From NCBI GenBank assembly GCA_964536265.1, contig CAZHVV010000002.1, positions 68,713-132,712 of the forward strand: a stretch of DNA of 64,000 nucleotides, in the 5' to 3' direction. Every line of letters starts with the position of its first letter. Positions within the stretch are counted from its first letter, which is position 1. Under the pieces are notes generated by a model, which searched no databases, was not told where the DNA came from, and saw only the letters and a list, made by a program, of their open reading frames with translations. The position numbers were made by a program, and so were the translations under genes. Source of the stretch: JAPUDS01 sp964536265 (lineage in GTDB: Bacteria > Patescibacteriota > Saccharimonadia > Saccharimonadales > Saccharimonadaceae). Of this stretch, positions 8,138 through 17,361 are shown piece by piece.

Positions 8138-8288
8138 CCCACCCTCCTTAAGTTATAAAGTAATTATGCCAGGCAACTCAATCAAGAACAAGACCAGCGA
8201 ATATTTTTTCATGCATAAGCCAAATAGTAAAGCTCATCTCACCCATTACAGGACAGTGTCAGGATTCTTGTATCTCCAAATATTGATT

Positions 8289-8990
8289 CTATTCTTTAAA
8301 ATCTGCACCAATAATAATCAATATGTCAGCATTATCTGGCTGCGACTCTCCTGCGGGTAGTATCCCTTTCTGTATCCCAAGTAGCTCAGTAATTGCACCA
8401 ACGAACTGCGTCTTCGACCCATCAGCCGTCAAATCGATTGCAATGCTAGTCGGATAATCATTGCGTGCAGCAGTCTCAGGGCCCGCAATGACCGCCTCTG
8501 CGTAACGTTCCTTCATGAGACTCATGGCAGCATTTATCGAGCTATCCTTACCGGCACCATTGCGGACAATGATTCGAGCATCTTTAACCTGAGAAGCCGA
8601 TGCATCAAGAACCATCGGGCCAACTGAAACAACTTTGCCAATACTCGGGCGATACACTATCACTCTACCTGACTTGTAGAAAAGAAGTAATTTATCACCG
8701 TTCTCAGCACCAGCAAGTACACCCCCCTGATTCAGCTTCGACTCATCTGTAATAGTCGCAAGTCCTGGGACTTCTCCATCAGGAATAGCAACTGTAGCAC
8801 CTATACGATACGAAAGATTTGCAGCCTCACGCTGAGAAGAGTCCTGGTAGGCAAAAAAAGTGTACACGTCATGCCAGAAGAGCAAACCGACACTAATAAA
8901 TGATAGCGATAAGAATCCAAAGACAAGACGTTTCCCGTCAGACAAATCATGGAGTCTGCGACTAATTGAATTATCTGTCAGCTTCGACAT
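8289..8990 (-). CDS. Membrane protein with LytR_C-type domain
   Basis: 233 residues. Cytoplasmic N-terminus ~20 residues, one span about 22-42 (LVFGFLSLSFISVGLLFW), then an outer part. Residues ~135-233 fit the LytR cell-envelope C-terminal domain: IIVRNGAGKDSSINAA, the T-S-I strand, and the terminal ADILIIIGADF strand (compare xDIxVILGxD). It lacks the catalytic LytR-CpsA-Psr domain. The first 20 bases overlap the end of the upstream beta-helix gene, so the two are likely co-transcribed and translationally coupled. Confidence 0.72.
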   Translation of the reverse strand: MSKLTDNSISRRLHDLSDGKRLVFGFLSLSFISVGLLFWHDVYTFFAYQDSSQREAANLSYRIGATVAIPDGEVPGLATITDESKLNQGGVLAGAENGDKLLLFYKSGRVIVYRPSIGKVVSVGPMVLDASASQVKDARIIVRNGAGKDSSINAAMSLMKERYAEAVIAGPETAARNDYPTSIAIDLTADGSKTQFVGAITELLGIQKGILPAGESQPDNADILIIIGADFKE

Positions 8991-11900
8991 ATACTTTATT
9001 CACTTTTATATTTCTAGCGGTCGTTGTCAGCGTGGCAAGATTTATCCCAGGACGCAGCGCTGTTTTCGTGCCAGGTAAGGCGGTCGTTGTACTCCCCTCC
9101 TGAGTTGTCCCGTCCGTCACGTTGTCGATGCGCCAGTAGACCGTAGTTCCTTGCGGTGGCGTATAGACATACATATCGTAGACTTTCGCTACGGTAAATG
9201 TCATCCCGGTACTTACTGCCGTATGAGAGCCACCGTTATTTGTCAAGAGCATCCAGTTTGTATCGCCCCTATTCGTTGAATACTGGAATCCCGCATAATG
9301 CCCTGCCGCAACAGAATCGGCAGTCACCAAGCCTGTCGTCTGATTACTCATCCCTACCCATATGCGTGCTCCAGTAGCTCCAGACCCATAGCTTGCATCA
9401 GACGGAGCTATTCGGAATACTGCAAAGAAGCCATTCGCACTATTCGCCGCCGAGCCTCGGAAAAACTGAGCCGTAGTTTGATATATACCTGCCGTGTCAG
9501 CGGCAGTTGCGGCAGTTGCATACTGCGCGTGCGACCCGTATGCTTCACTTGGTGCTGGGTGTGACCCTGTCGTATCAGTAGTCCATGGTGGGCCGAAAGC
9601 TGTCATGGCCGTACCGGTGCCTGGCTGTAGCATAGAAATTGATTGTTCAAAGAATGCTGGCTGATACGCAAACGCCACGCCAGATGAACCTTTTTGTGAT
9701 AGCAGATTACGGTTAGCGTACTTTTGAGCATAGATGAGGATATTACCACTCGCTGGAGTAGGAGGTTCAGAACTTTTTCCTTCAATCTGAATTCCCGCAT
9801 CCCAGTTCGCATCAATACTAAGCGCAACTTCAAGACCTGCACCCGGGGCGGTTGGACCCGTCAGCTTAATGCCGTTCTCGGTCACACCAGATACGGCTCC
9901 AGTTGCAGCCGCCACCACACGCATACCGTTCCACGTTCCTCCCGAAGTAGTACCTGGTGTAAGATCAACGCGAGTGCCTGAACCTTCAACTGCAGCCGCA
10001 CCACCGGCATAGTTGACTTGGATTCCATTGACATTTGCAGTTGTCGTAGCAAAACCAGTGTTACTCACCGTAAATATATCGGCCGTTGGTGCGGCACCTG
10101 CAGCAATAGTGACACCTTTAGCAGCCGTGGTCGTAATAGTTGCAGGAGTGCCAGAGTTACCATACGCAGTTTGGAGTGTCGCACCACCACCGGCACAGTT
10201 GCCCAAACTTTGCAGACAGAACGTGTCATTTGCTGTGATGGTCGGGATATCAACAGTATAGTTGCCGGCGAGCGCGGCAGAGCTAATAGTTGCGGTGTTG
10301 CTTGAACCATCAGAAACGACAATCTTTCCTGCGACCGTGGATGACCCTATCTCCACTTCCGAGTTGGTCGTATCTACGACGAATATCGACGTACCGCTTG
10401 CATTTTGAATGCCAAATGCTTCCACGTCGTTAGCTGTGCGGTTTGTCAGCTTTGCACCACCTTCAGCGCGTGACTGATTGGCGTAAATAGTATTGGTACC
10501 AGCTGGGTCGTTAATAGTGGAAGTACCAGCAGTACTCGTAAAGACATTGTCAGCGAGGTAGTTGCTGTTTGAGGTATTGTCTACAAAGTTTATGGCGTAG
10601 TTGGTTGTAGTACCAGAGGTGTCGTTTATGGTGTTATTGGTAATCGTGTTGAAGTCACCGTTCGCAGAAGCAGGGAAGTGGATGGCGTTGTTGGCGGTGT
10701 TACCGCCGTTGTTGTAGAAGTTATTACCAAAGATTGTGTTGTTGTTCGAGCTGCCATTTATATAGATACCGGCCGTTCCGTTGGCTGCAATGGTGTTCGC
10801 AACCACATTCTCAGAGATTGCTCCAGCGAGTACAATGCCTGAGCCGCCATTGCCTTGGCTGATGTTGTTTGTGATGTTACTGCGGTTCGATGATGAGATG
10901 TATATACCACTCCCGCTGTTGCCCTGGACGTTATTACCAATGATGGTGCTATTAGGAGAGCCATTAAGGTGTATACCGTTATTGAAGAAGTTGTTCACCC
11001 AGTTATTGATGATGTTTGCACCTTGACGAGCGGAGGCGCCACTACCACCGCCCATGCCGTTGAGGTACATTCCGTGCATGGTACCTGAAGTGTTGACGCT
11101 ATCACTACCATCAAGCTGCAAATCCCGTACCGTAACACCTGTACCAGTTGTTATATCTGAGTTGGTGATCATGTTTTTCGTTTGGCCGTTGATATTTGCA
11201 AACTGAATAAGCGAGCCACGACCTGAACCTGCAAGTGTCGTGTTGTTTGGAATGGAGATAACGTCATTGGTGGTGTATGTTCCGGCGAATAGATAGACTT
11301 TGCCACTTTTGCGTGCTCCTGAAATCGCTGATGCTGGGTCTGCTCGGTCAAGTGCGCTGTTGATTTCTGTTTGATCAGCCGTACCGTCAACAACATAGTC
11401 CGCAGCATCTTTGTCTGCCTGGCTACTATTGCTTGCAGCGACGAGGTAGGCATCGCTTCCACTGTTGACCCATTTGGTGCCATTCCATTGAACCATCTGG
11501 TGTGAGTCCGTGTCGTAGTACAGAGTACCTTCAGCTGGTGAACCTGGTCGTGAACCGAAGTTGCCACCGACCATCGTGATAGTCTTGGCAGCAGCAAGCG
11601 TCAGGCTATCGTCAAAAGTTTTCGCTCCGGCGAATGTTTGAGTGGAAGTGTTAACAAGACCGGCGTAGCTCGCGCTGGCAGACTGGAGGTAAATGGTCGT
11701 ACCAGAGATAGTCGTACCATTCGCATTTGCTGTTCCACCATCAAGAGCACCCACAGTAGTGACCCCGCCACCGGCAGCACATCCACCGAAGATAAGAGTA
11801 CCGGAGGTGTCGGACGTCTTGAGGCAATCTCCGCTTGCACCGACAGCAGTCGGCAATGTGAGGGTATAGTCGCCCGACATAGCTCCCACCGCTAATGTAA

Positions 11901-12660
11901 TCTTATTGCTTGAGCCGTCAGAGATAACCAGTTTGCCGGCAAGTGAGGCGGAGCCGAGTTCAACTTCACCGTTAGTGGTGTCGACATTAAATACTGGAGC
12001 GGTGCCAGCATTCTGGACAGTGAATACGCTTTCGTTATTCGTTCCAGGAATGATTAGGCCATTGGCAGCCTGGATGGTTGCAGCACGCGCCGTACCGTCA
12101 ATCCAAAGATTCGTACTCGTCTGAGCCGAAACGTTCTGGTTACGTATGAAGTCTGCGCTATCAAGTCCGTCGAGAGTTTCTGAGTTATAGGCATACGCGC
12201 TGGTCGCGATAGTACTTCGTGGTGTCATAGCTGCTTCCCATGTAGCACAGGAAGCCGTACTACAGTTGGCAGTTGCAGGGGTTGCCATAGTCACTTCAAA
12301 ATACCGTCCTGCTGCAGCAAATACACTAGCAGGTAATGGGGTCACAGCACCAAGCTGTGTCGAGAACAGACCATTTGTCACCTGTACCCTGTTGGTTGTC
12401 TCTCGTGTCTCAGCCCATTGAACGGACCCAGCCGTTGGATTATCATAAATTGCAAACTTAACGTTATAGAGGCCATCGGCGACTGCAGCACCTGTATTTG
12501 TCGTTAAACGGCCCTGGAAATTCATGGTCGTAGGAGTGGTTGTCACAGCATTTACTGTTGTAGCAAAGACAACGAAAGCAATACCAGCAATAACACAACT
12601 GGTAATTACCTGTAATCGGCACCTCATATTGCGCTCGGTGTGGCGCAATGACTGCTCCAT
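8971..12660 (-). CDS. Giant exported beta-helix protein with duplicated Cys-pair modules
   Basis: 1229 residues from the ATG at 12660, preceded by AGAGGT; a GTG 45 bases upstream lacks a ribosome site. Signal peptide within the first ~40 residues (ends TTVNA). An FQGRLTTNTGAAVADG domain follows. Around residues 390-710 is a pectate-lyase-like right-handed beta-helix: TEINSAL, SGKVYLFAGTY and many N-x-(I/V)xxNxxxxNxxxGI repeats. Two copies of a ~85-residue module (about 210-300 and 745-830) flank the helix, each with VDTTN(G/S)EVE(L/I)GS...(I/V)SDGSSN and a Cys pair. The C-terminal ~220 residues look like a lectin-type beta domain. The plan recalls phage tail-spike or adhesin proteins. No membrane anchor seen. 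Confidence 0.78.
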   Translation of the reverse strand: MEQSLRHTERNMRCRLQVITSCVIAGIAFVVFATTVNAVTTTPTTMNFQGRLTTNTGAAVADGLYNVKFAIYDNPTAGSVQWAETRETTNRVQVTNGLFSTQLGAVTPLPASVFAAAGRYFEVTMATPATANCSTASCATWEAAMTPRSTIATSAYAYNSETLDGLDSADFIRNQNVSAQTSTNLWIDGTARAATIQAANGLIIPGTNNESVFTVQNAGTAPVFNVDTTNGEVELGSASLAGKLVISDGSSNKITLAVGAMSGDYTLTLPTAVGASGDCLKTSDTSGTLIFGGCAAGGGVTTVGALDGGTANANGTTISGTTIYLQSASASYAGLVNTSTQTFAGAKTFDDSLTLAAAKTITMVGGNFGSRPGSPAEGTLYYDTDSHQMVQWNGTKWVNSGSDAYLVAASNSSQADKDAADYVVDGTADQTEINSALDRADPASAISGARKSGKVYLFAGTYTTNDVISIPNNTTLAGSGRGSLIQFANINGQTKNMITNSDITTGTGVTVRDLQLDGSDSVNTSGTMHGMYLNGMGGGSGASARQGANIINNWVNNFFNNGIHLNGSPNSTIIGNNVQGNSGSGIYISSSNRSNITNNISQGNGGSGIVLAGAISENVVANTIAANGTAGIYINGSSNNNTIFGNNFYNNGGNTANNAIHFPASANGDFNTITNNTINDTSGTTTNYAINFVDNTSNSNYLADNVFTSTAGTSTINDPAGTNTIYANQSRAEGGAKLTNRTANDVEAFGIQNASGTSIFVVDTTNSEVEIGSSTVAGKIVVSDGSSNTATISSAALAGNYTVDIPTITANDTFCLQSLGNCAGGGATLQTAYGNSGTPATITTTAAKGVTIAAGAAPTADIFTVSNTGFATTTANVNGIQVNYAGGAAAVEGSGTRVDLTPGTTSGGTWNGMRVVAAATGAVSGVTENGIKLTGPTAPGAGLEVALSIDANWDAGIQIEGKSSEPPTPASGNILIYAQKYANRNLLSQKGSSGVAFAYQPAFFEQSISMLQPGTGTAMTAFGPPWTTDTTGSHPAPSEAYGSHAQYATAATAADTAGIYQTTAQFFRGSAANSANGFFAVFRIAPSDASYGSGATGARIWVGMSNQTTGLVTADSVAAGHYAGFQYSTNRGDTNWMLLTNNGGSHTAVSTGMTFTVAKVYDMYVYTPPQGTTVYWRIDNVTDGTTQEGSTTTALPGTKTALRPGINLATLTTTARNIKVNKVYVEADR

Positions 12661-12778
12661 GTCTACCTCTGTAATTATGGTCCCTATTTTTTGCTTATAT
12701 AGCACACCGAAGCATGGCTATAAAACACATATATATCATAGCTTTTTTACCCCTGAAACACAAGCATTTTTCCAGGGG

Positions 12779-13648
12779 TTAGAGCGTATTTTTTGTAGTG
12801 CTTTTTTGACGTCTTTTTTGACGGCGAAAATAGCTGAACAAACCCAAAGTCAAAACAACAAGCAAAAGTGGCACAATTGCACGCCACCAGCCCGTCACTA
12901 GAAACACCCATTGCTCTTTTGACGAGTCGCCATAACTCACTCGCAGTTTATAAAATCCGATGCGAGAAGTCGTGAAAGAAAAATCATTACTTCGCTCCCT
13001 GTCCGGAAACACAAGAGAAGACGTTTTGGTCATACTATTCGTAAACGGTGTCAACGTTATGATAACTTCTGGGTAAAAACCTGTATTTTTCGTTACATCA
13101 CTCTTATTTTTGACACTATATATCCCATCAACGCCATCACCAACCTGTAGCCAATTTGCCTTGATGCTCGTAACTTCTGCTTTGTTAGCTGTAGACGCAC
13201 CGTTCACGATACTCAGCAGCGTACCAAGAGCGACAGATTGCGAGATACCTCGGTCGGCAGCGCCTTCGCTTGCCGAGAAGAAAATAGCCGCAAATACGTT
13301 ACCTGCGGGTAATTTTGCACCATCAACAAGAAAATACATACGCATTGTTTGCTGTGAACCAAGTTCAAATGTGATGAGGTCTGGTTGAATACCAGCAGTG
13401 ACCTGCTCGTCATCATAGAATGCAAGGTTACCCTCGTTGTCAGCCTGACGAAAAGCCTTTACGGACGTTTTCACTTTCACTCTGCCACCATAGGGATTCG
13501 TAACATCAACGAAGCCTTTTTGCTTCTCCCCTTGTTTCAAAGTTGTACGAAACTCAGGAGGATTGACTTTGAGTGTCATAGCCGACACGTCTTGCATAGA
13601 AAGACCACACAACAAACAGGCCAAACCAGCTATAAGCCAGTACCTCAC
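12779..13648 (-). CDS. DUF916-like membrane-anchored exported protein (downstream copy)
   Basis: 289 residues, GTG start overlapping the upstream stop as GTGA. Signal peptide ~1-23, two beta domains, one C-terminal span (WWRAIVPLLLVVLTLGLFSYF) and a basic tail. Residues ~30-160 match the DUF916/WxL-interacting type: an N-terminal beta sandwich with P-x-xF-x-x-x-LKQG, then LPAGNVFAAIFFS (compare iPaGxYxGxIxF). Last gene of an exported-protein operon. In Firmicutes such proteins bind WxL-domain partners and peptidoglycan; the same role here is inference. Confidence 0.68.
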   Translation of the reverse strand: MRYWLIAGLACLLCGLSMQDVSAMTLKVNPPEFRTTLKQGEKQKGFVDVTNPYGGRVKVKTSVKAFRQADNEGNLAFYDDEQVTAGIQPDLITFELGSQQTMRMYFLVDGAKLPAGNVFAAIFFSASEGAADRGISQSVALGTLLSIVNGASTANKAEVTSIKANWLQVGDGVDGIYSVKNKSDVTKNTGFYPEVIITLTPFTNSMTKTSSLVFPDRERSNDFSFTTSRIGFYKLRVSYGDSSKEQWVFLVTGWWRAIVPLLLVVLTLGLFSYFRRQKRRQKSTTKNTL

Positions 13649-15027
13649 GGTGTAATTGTCCCGCTAACTGTAATGTTGTTTGTATAGCTACCAGAAGCCT
13701 GGGATGTGTCGACGTCTGCACGGAGACGCATACCGAGAACATCTCGTCCACTCGGTATTCCTGTACGCGTATAAAACGATGTGAGTGTCCCAGGAAAGGC
13801 AGAGTAGGCACTGCCAGATGACCACTTGCCAGGAATAGCTGTTCCAGTCGTACTAACGAGCGTAAATCCAAGGCCTTTCGTCGTCCCTTCCGACCATGAA
13901 AGTGGCGAAGCAATTGAACCGCCAATCGACGGAATGGTATATGCACCATTCGTCAGGTCTTGGTTCTGCTGAACTGCAAGCGTATACCCACCAGAATCTG
14001 TCTGAATAATTGCATCGTAGAGAGTGGTATTGGATGCTCCCGGTGTGATAGGTCCAAGGCTCAAACCTGAAGCTATGCCGGTATTGCCGGCAGTATATTC
14101 AGCGACGATTTCCGACTGATTAAGTGCACGGTCGTAGAGTTTTACCTCGTCGATTGCTCCCGACCATTGTCGACCAAGATCTGGAAAATCACCGATAACA
14201 AAGTTGGCGGTTGTACTCGTGAGCGTTGTAACCATTGTTCCAGTGATTGTTTTTGAGAGTTCTACACCATTCAAGTAGATTTTAACCCTGTCAGCATTTG
14301 CCGCCTGAGCCCCGTCATACACAACGGTGACATGATACCAAGTGCTAGACACAAGATTTGCATTCGTCGTATCGACGTAGTGATCACCAGGATCAGAAGG
14401 ATTGTTCCTCAAGAAGAATCTTAGTTGCGTGCCAGCGGGGGTTGTCTCTAGCGCCCAGGCACCAGTTCCACTACCGTATTGCCATTGGGCAGCTATTGCG
14501 TCCTCTCCAGGTCCCATATGGTATATCCACGCGCTCACTGTCATTTTATTGCTGCTTGGCAACTGAGCGTTATAGGGAATAGTAATGTGCTGCGCTACAG
14601 TAGTGTCGCTCCAAGCCCATGACCCAACTTTTCCGGTAAAAAAGGCAGACCCCGCACTGTACGTACCGTTGTGCGAGTTCGCGCTGGCGTCATAGGCAAT
14701 TGAACCGACACCTTCGTCAAATGGCCAATACCCCACCATACCAGATGGCTGCACTGTTAACTGTAAACCTTGTTGCAATTGCGAGACGTACCCTTGCCCC
14801 ATGATGTAACTGCCACCAGAACCATTCCCAACAATTGATTCACCACCAGAGCTCACGAGGCCGTAGCTTCCTGAAACCTCCGACCCACCAAAGCCGCCCG
14901 CGACGCTTGCATCAATCTTGTAGCTCGTACCCGTATATGACTCAGCATAGACGGAAGGCACGCCAGCGACAAGCGCAAAAAGTGTTAAACAACCAGCGGC
15001 TCCCCAGACCAAACGCCCCATATTCAT
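13645..15027 (-). CDS. Exported LamG (concanavalin-like) domain protein
   Basis: 460 residues. Signal peptide ~1-28. Residues ~30-95 form a Gly/Ser-rich module (GGFGGSEVSGSYGLVSSGG). Residues ~98-310 are a LamG/Pentaxin-type domain: GYWPFDEG, MTVSAWIY, WYHVTVVYDG, KIYLNGVE and AIDEVKLYDRAL. The last ~140 residues (GGYTLAVQQNQDL...SGSYTNNITVSGTI) resemble in layout the two small paralogs encoded at 16627 and 17362. Likely carbohydrate binding. It has no anchor of its own and ends within the GTG of the next DUF916-like gene, so they are probably made together. Confidence 0.75.
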   Translation of the reverse strand: MNMGRLVWGAAGCLTLFALVAGVPSVYAESYTGTSYKIDASVAGGFGGSEVSGSYGLVSSGGESIVGNGSGGSYIMGQGYVSQLQQGLQLTVQPSGMVGYWPFDEGVGSIAYDASANSHNGTYSAGSAFFTGKVGSWAWSDTTVAQHITIPYNAQLPSSNKMTVSAWIYHMGPGEDAIAAQWQYGSGTGAWALETTPAGTQLRFFLRNNPSDPGDHYVDTTNANLVSSTWYHVTVVYDGAQAANADRVKIYLNGVELSKTITGTMVTTLTSTTANFVIGDFPDLGRQWSGAIDEVKLYDRALNQSEIVAEYTAGNTGIASGLSLGPITPGASNTTLYDAIIQTDSGGYTLAVQQNQDLTNGAYTIPSIGGSIASPLSWSEGTTKGLGFTLVSTTGTAIPGKWSSGSAYSAFPGTLTSFYTRTGIPSGRDVLGMRLRADVDTSQASGSYTNNITVSGTITP

Positions 15028-15045
15028 AGTTATATTGTACCAGAG

Positions 15046-15738
15046 TTATTTGTGGATTTCGGCGAAATGACGGAAGGCATGCAAGAGGCCATAGAACAAG
15101 CCGCCAGTACCCGTAACGACGGCTGCCGTAACCGAGATTTCCTCTTGGTTCAGCCCGTCATTGAGTACGATTCCGCTTGCCAATAAGCTGTCTCGACCTT
15201 TGAGCGGTGTAACTTGCTGTATAACAACACCCCCGGTTGAGAGACCCGATTTTGAACTGATACTAATCTCACCACCACCGAACCCATCTTCATTAGTTGA
15301 GGCAGTTGGAATATCTTCGCCAGTTGTTGGAGTCGTATTGGATGTATAGGTAACAACAATCTGCGCGGTAGCATCTTGTATGCCGCAGATATCATTCGCA
15401 GTTAGTAAAATTGTGTGCGTACCACTACCTAGTGTAATCGGCGCGGAGTACGTCGTCTGGTTCATACTTAGCGGTATTGTTGAGCTATATACCCCATCCA
15501 CCTTCACGTCTATCTGCGAGGCATCAGCAACCGACCCAGATAGTACGAGTGTTGGTTGGCTGACGACACTATCGCCAACAGGAGTCGCAATACTCACACT
15601 TGCACCAACAGCGTCACCACATAACATCACATAAACATTGGAACCTTTAATATCAGCTGCAAGAACAGTTGGCACTAAGAGCAGAGAGATAAGAACTGCT
15701 CCGAGAGATACTCTAGCGCCGACGGCGGACCACCGCAT
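15046..15738 (-). CDS. Exported Ig-like domain protein
   Basis: 230 residues. Signal peptide ~1-28 (ends VLAA). One bacterial Ig-like beta domain at ~48-132 (TPVGDSVVSQPTLVLSGSVAD...VKVDG...GTHTILLTAND). Then a linker rich in Thr/Ser/Gly with FGGGEISISSKSGLSTGG, and a moderately hydrophobic segment near the end (TAAVVTGTGGLFYGLLHAF) that could be a membrane or interface helix. Two Cys (CGDAVG and ICGI) could form a disulfide. Its first 26 bases overlap the upstream DUF916-like gene. Function not recognised. Confidence 0.68.
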   Translation of the reverse strand: MRWSAVGARVSLGAVLISLLLVPTVLAADIKGSNVYVMLCGDAVGASVSIATPVGDSVVSQPTLVLSGSVADASQIDVKVDGVYSSTIPLSMNQTTYSAPITLGSGTHTILLTANDICGIQDATAQIVVTYTSNTTPTTGEDIPTASTNEDGFGGGEISISSKSGLSTGGVVIQQVTPLKGRDSLLASGIVLNDGLNQEEISVTAAVVTGTGGLFYGLLHAFRHFAEIHK

Positions 15739-16615
15739 ACAGAATGCCTCCCGCTAGCACGAAGCTAACTAATGGATACAGCCAAACCGGTGCAATGAGA
15801 ACGTATTTTGAAGATTGTTCTGTCTGGTCCAGTAGCTGCGCAGAAACGGCAACTTTGAAAAACCCGAGTTGCGGCGCTTGTTGCCACTGCAAGACAATAT
15901 CTCTTGATGTATCTGGTAATACAACGTATTCTTGCGACTGAACAAACTTTTTACTGCCGAAAATATCAGTGATAGTGTAGGTTGTTTTCGCCGTAAAGTC
16001 AGTATTACCGTTGTTTGAGAATCGTAATGATGACCTGAGCGGCGTTGAGGTTTGGAAGAAGTCTGTCTTGATGCTATCGATGCTACCGCGATTGATATAA
16101 TTGCCGTTTACGTTAGCGTAGAGCACCGCACCAACTCGCTTGTTGCGCTGCAATGAACTGCCACTCGCGTCTGCATTGCTCGCTTGTGTCTCAGCAAACA
16201 AAATTCCGTAATGACCACCTGGTGCAGCTTTGGCAGGAACGAGAACAGAGAAGCCAACCTCAATAGTCTCGCCCGCTTTCGCGTGATACCGCGCTTGGTC
16301 GAATTGCACCCATTTATACGCATCGGCATTCGCCTTAGTACTAGAAAAATCAGCCGTATACGAACTGTCTTTGACGTAATATGGTCGCGCATAGACGATA
16401 AAGTCATAGTCGACATCACCGTCATTAAAAATCTTGAAACTGTCACGTTGACTTGTTCCTGAGTCAAGCGTGAGCCGTTTACTCACTGGGGAGAGAGTTA
16501 TGCTTTCTTGCAGTGGTGGGTCGGCTGCATAGACAGGACTGCCTAGACCTATCACTACGGCAAGCGCTGACAATATACCTGCCCAAAAACGATATGAGAG
16601 AATGGTGTATTTCAC
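15713..16615 (-). CDS. DUF916-like membrane-anchored exported protein (upstream copy)
   Basis: 300 residues. Signal peptide ~1-30 (PVYAAD), then a beta domain with ITLSPVSKRLTLDSGTSQRDSFKIFNDGD and APGGHYGILFAE, the DUF916 hallmark. A second beta domain with SLRFSNNGNTDF follows, then a C-terminal span (WLYPLVSFVLAGGILYAVV) and the tail RRRR. The same architecture as the gene at 12779 but strongly diverged. It lies 11 bases downstream of the small surface protein at 16627, as DUF916 genes lie beside WxL genes in Firmicutes. Role inferred: membrane tether or chaperone for those proteins. Confidence 0.7.
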   Translation of the reverse strand: MKYTILSYRFWAGILSALAVVIGLGSPVYAADPPLQESITLSPVSKRLTLDSGTSQRDSFKIFNDGDVDYDFIVYARPYYVKDSSYTADFSSTKANADAYKWVQFDQARYHAKAGETIEVGFSVLVPAKAAPGGHYGILFAETQASNADASGSSLQRNKRVGAVLYANVNGNYINRGSIDSIKTDFFQTSTPLRSSLRFSNNGNTDFTAKTTYTITDIFGSKKFVQSQEYVVLPDTSRDIVLQWQQAPQLGFFKVAVSAQLLDQTEQSSKYVLIAPVWLYPLVSFVLAGGILYAVVRRRR

Positions 16616-16626
16616 GATGCGTAGAT

Positions 16627-17229
16627 TTAGTTATCTGCAACTGCAGTATAGGTAACGACTTCAGTATAAGCACCGTTTGGCTGCGCGGTTGTTGCCTCGA
16701 CAGCATACCAGATGGTTGTCGTGTCGTTTGTGGCAGTAGAGGCAGTTGTCTTAATCTGTTGGAGTGAGCCAAGGGCTGGCATACCTGACCATTTGGTTGC
16801 GCTACCTTCGACGTTCGTCTCGGCGGCGTAGGACGCATCAAAGTTACCACCAGGAACAGCGTAACCCCAGCGGTTATTTTCAAGCGCTGCTGGTGTCGCA
16901 TACGGGTTAGATGACGCAGCAATTGTATCACTGTTACCATTTACCATAGTGACAGTCGCGTCACTTGAAGAAATACTTAGTGTATACCCCGCTGTTGCAT
17001 TTGTGCTGACTGTAACGACATCACTGTCGCTACTAAGGGCACCCGATGCGGTTGGCGTCACACTAAAGCTGACTGTGTCAGCTGATGATACCGAAATCAC
17101 GGAGTTAACTGTTGCCGTAATTGTTGACGTATCCGTCAGAGCAGATGCAACAAAAAACGGTGCAGCTGCAAGCACAAATACCGACACCACACCGGCACTT
17201 GCTACAGTATATTTTTTTACCCCTAACAT
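16627..17229 (-). CDS. Small exported beta-rich surface protein (paralog A, operon leader)
   Basis: 200 residues. Signal peptide ~1-30 (ends VASAL), then an all-beta domain rich in Ser/Thr. Conserved with the next gene: ISVSSADTVSFSVTPTASG, ALSSDSDVVTVSTNA, AGYTLSISSSDAT, ALENNRWGYAVPGGNFDASY and a C-terminal YTEVVTYTA strand. Start supported by AGGGAAGAG upstream and a good promoter. First gene of a five-gene exported operon (16627, 15713, 15046, 13645, 12779). The GYTL...RWGYAV...YTxxVT layout recalls WxL surface domains, but a strict WxL signature was not shown. Confidence 0.72.
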   Translation of the reverse strand: MLGVKKYTVASAGVVSVFVLAAAPFFVASALTDTSTITATVNSVISVSSADTVSFSVTPTASGALSSDSDVVTVSTNATAGYTLSISSSDATVTMVNGNSDTIAASSNPYATPAALENNRWGYAVPGGNFDASYAAETNVEGSATKWSGMPALGSLQQIKTTASTATNDTTTIWYAVEATTAQPNGAYTEVVTYTAVADN

Positions 17230-17269
17230 ATGTCTCTTCCCTCTCTATTTTTATAATCCTCTATAGTAG

Positions 17270-17299
17270 AAAATACCACGAGCATTATGGTATTGTCAA
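17270..17299 (-). promoter_or_regulatory. Promoter of the exported-protein operon
   Basis: Minus-strand TTGACA (17294-17299), 18-base spacer, TATTTT (17270-17275). Leader of about 35 bases ending in AGGGAAGAG before the ATG at 17229. Confidence 0.65.
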
Positions 17300-17314
17300 C
17301 AGTCATGAAACAAA

Positions 17315-17337
17315 AGCGGGGTTATGGGAACCCCGCT
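17315..17337 (-). terminator. Terminator of paralog B gene
   Basis: AGCGGGGTT (17315-17323), loop ATGGG, AACCCCGCT (17329-17337); on the minus strand followed by TTTGTTTC. It makes the gene at 17362 a one-gene unit, apart from the downstream operon. Confidence 0.88.
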
Positions 17338-17361
17338 ACTCTTCAGAGAGTATATTCTCTC

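Noticed and set aside
12749..12779. Hairpin ACCCCTG/CAGGGGT after the 12779 gene as a terminator
   Set aside because: Large loop and, on the minus strand, followed by A-rich rather than U-rich sequence.
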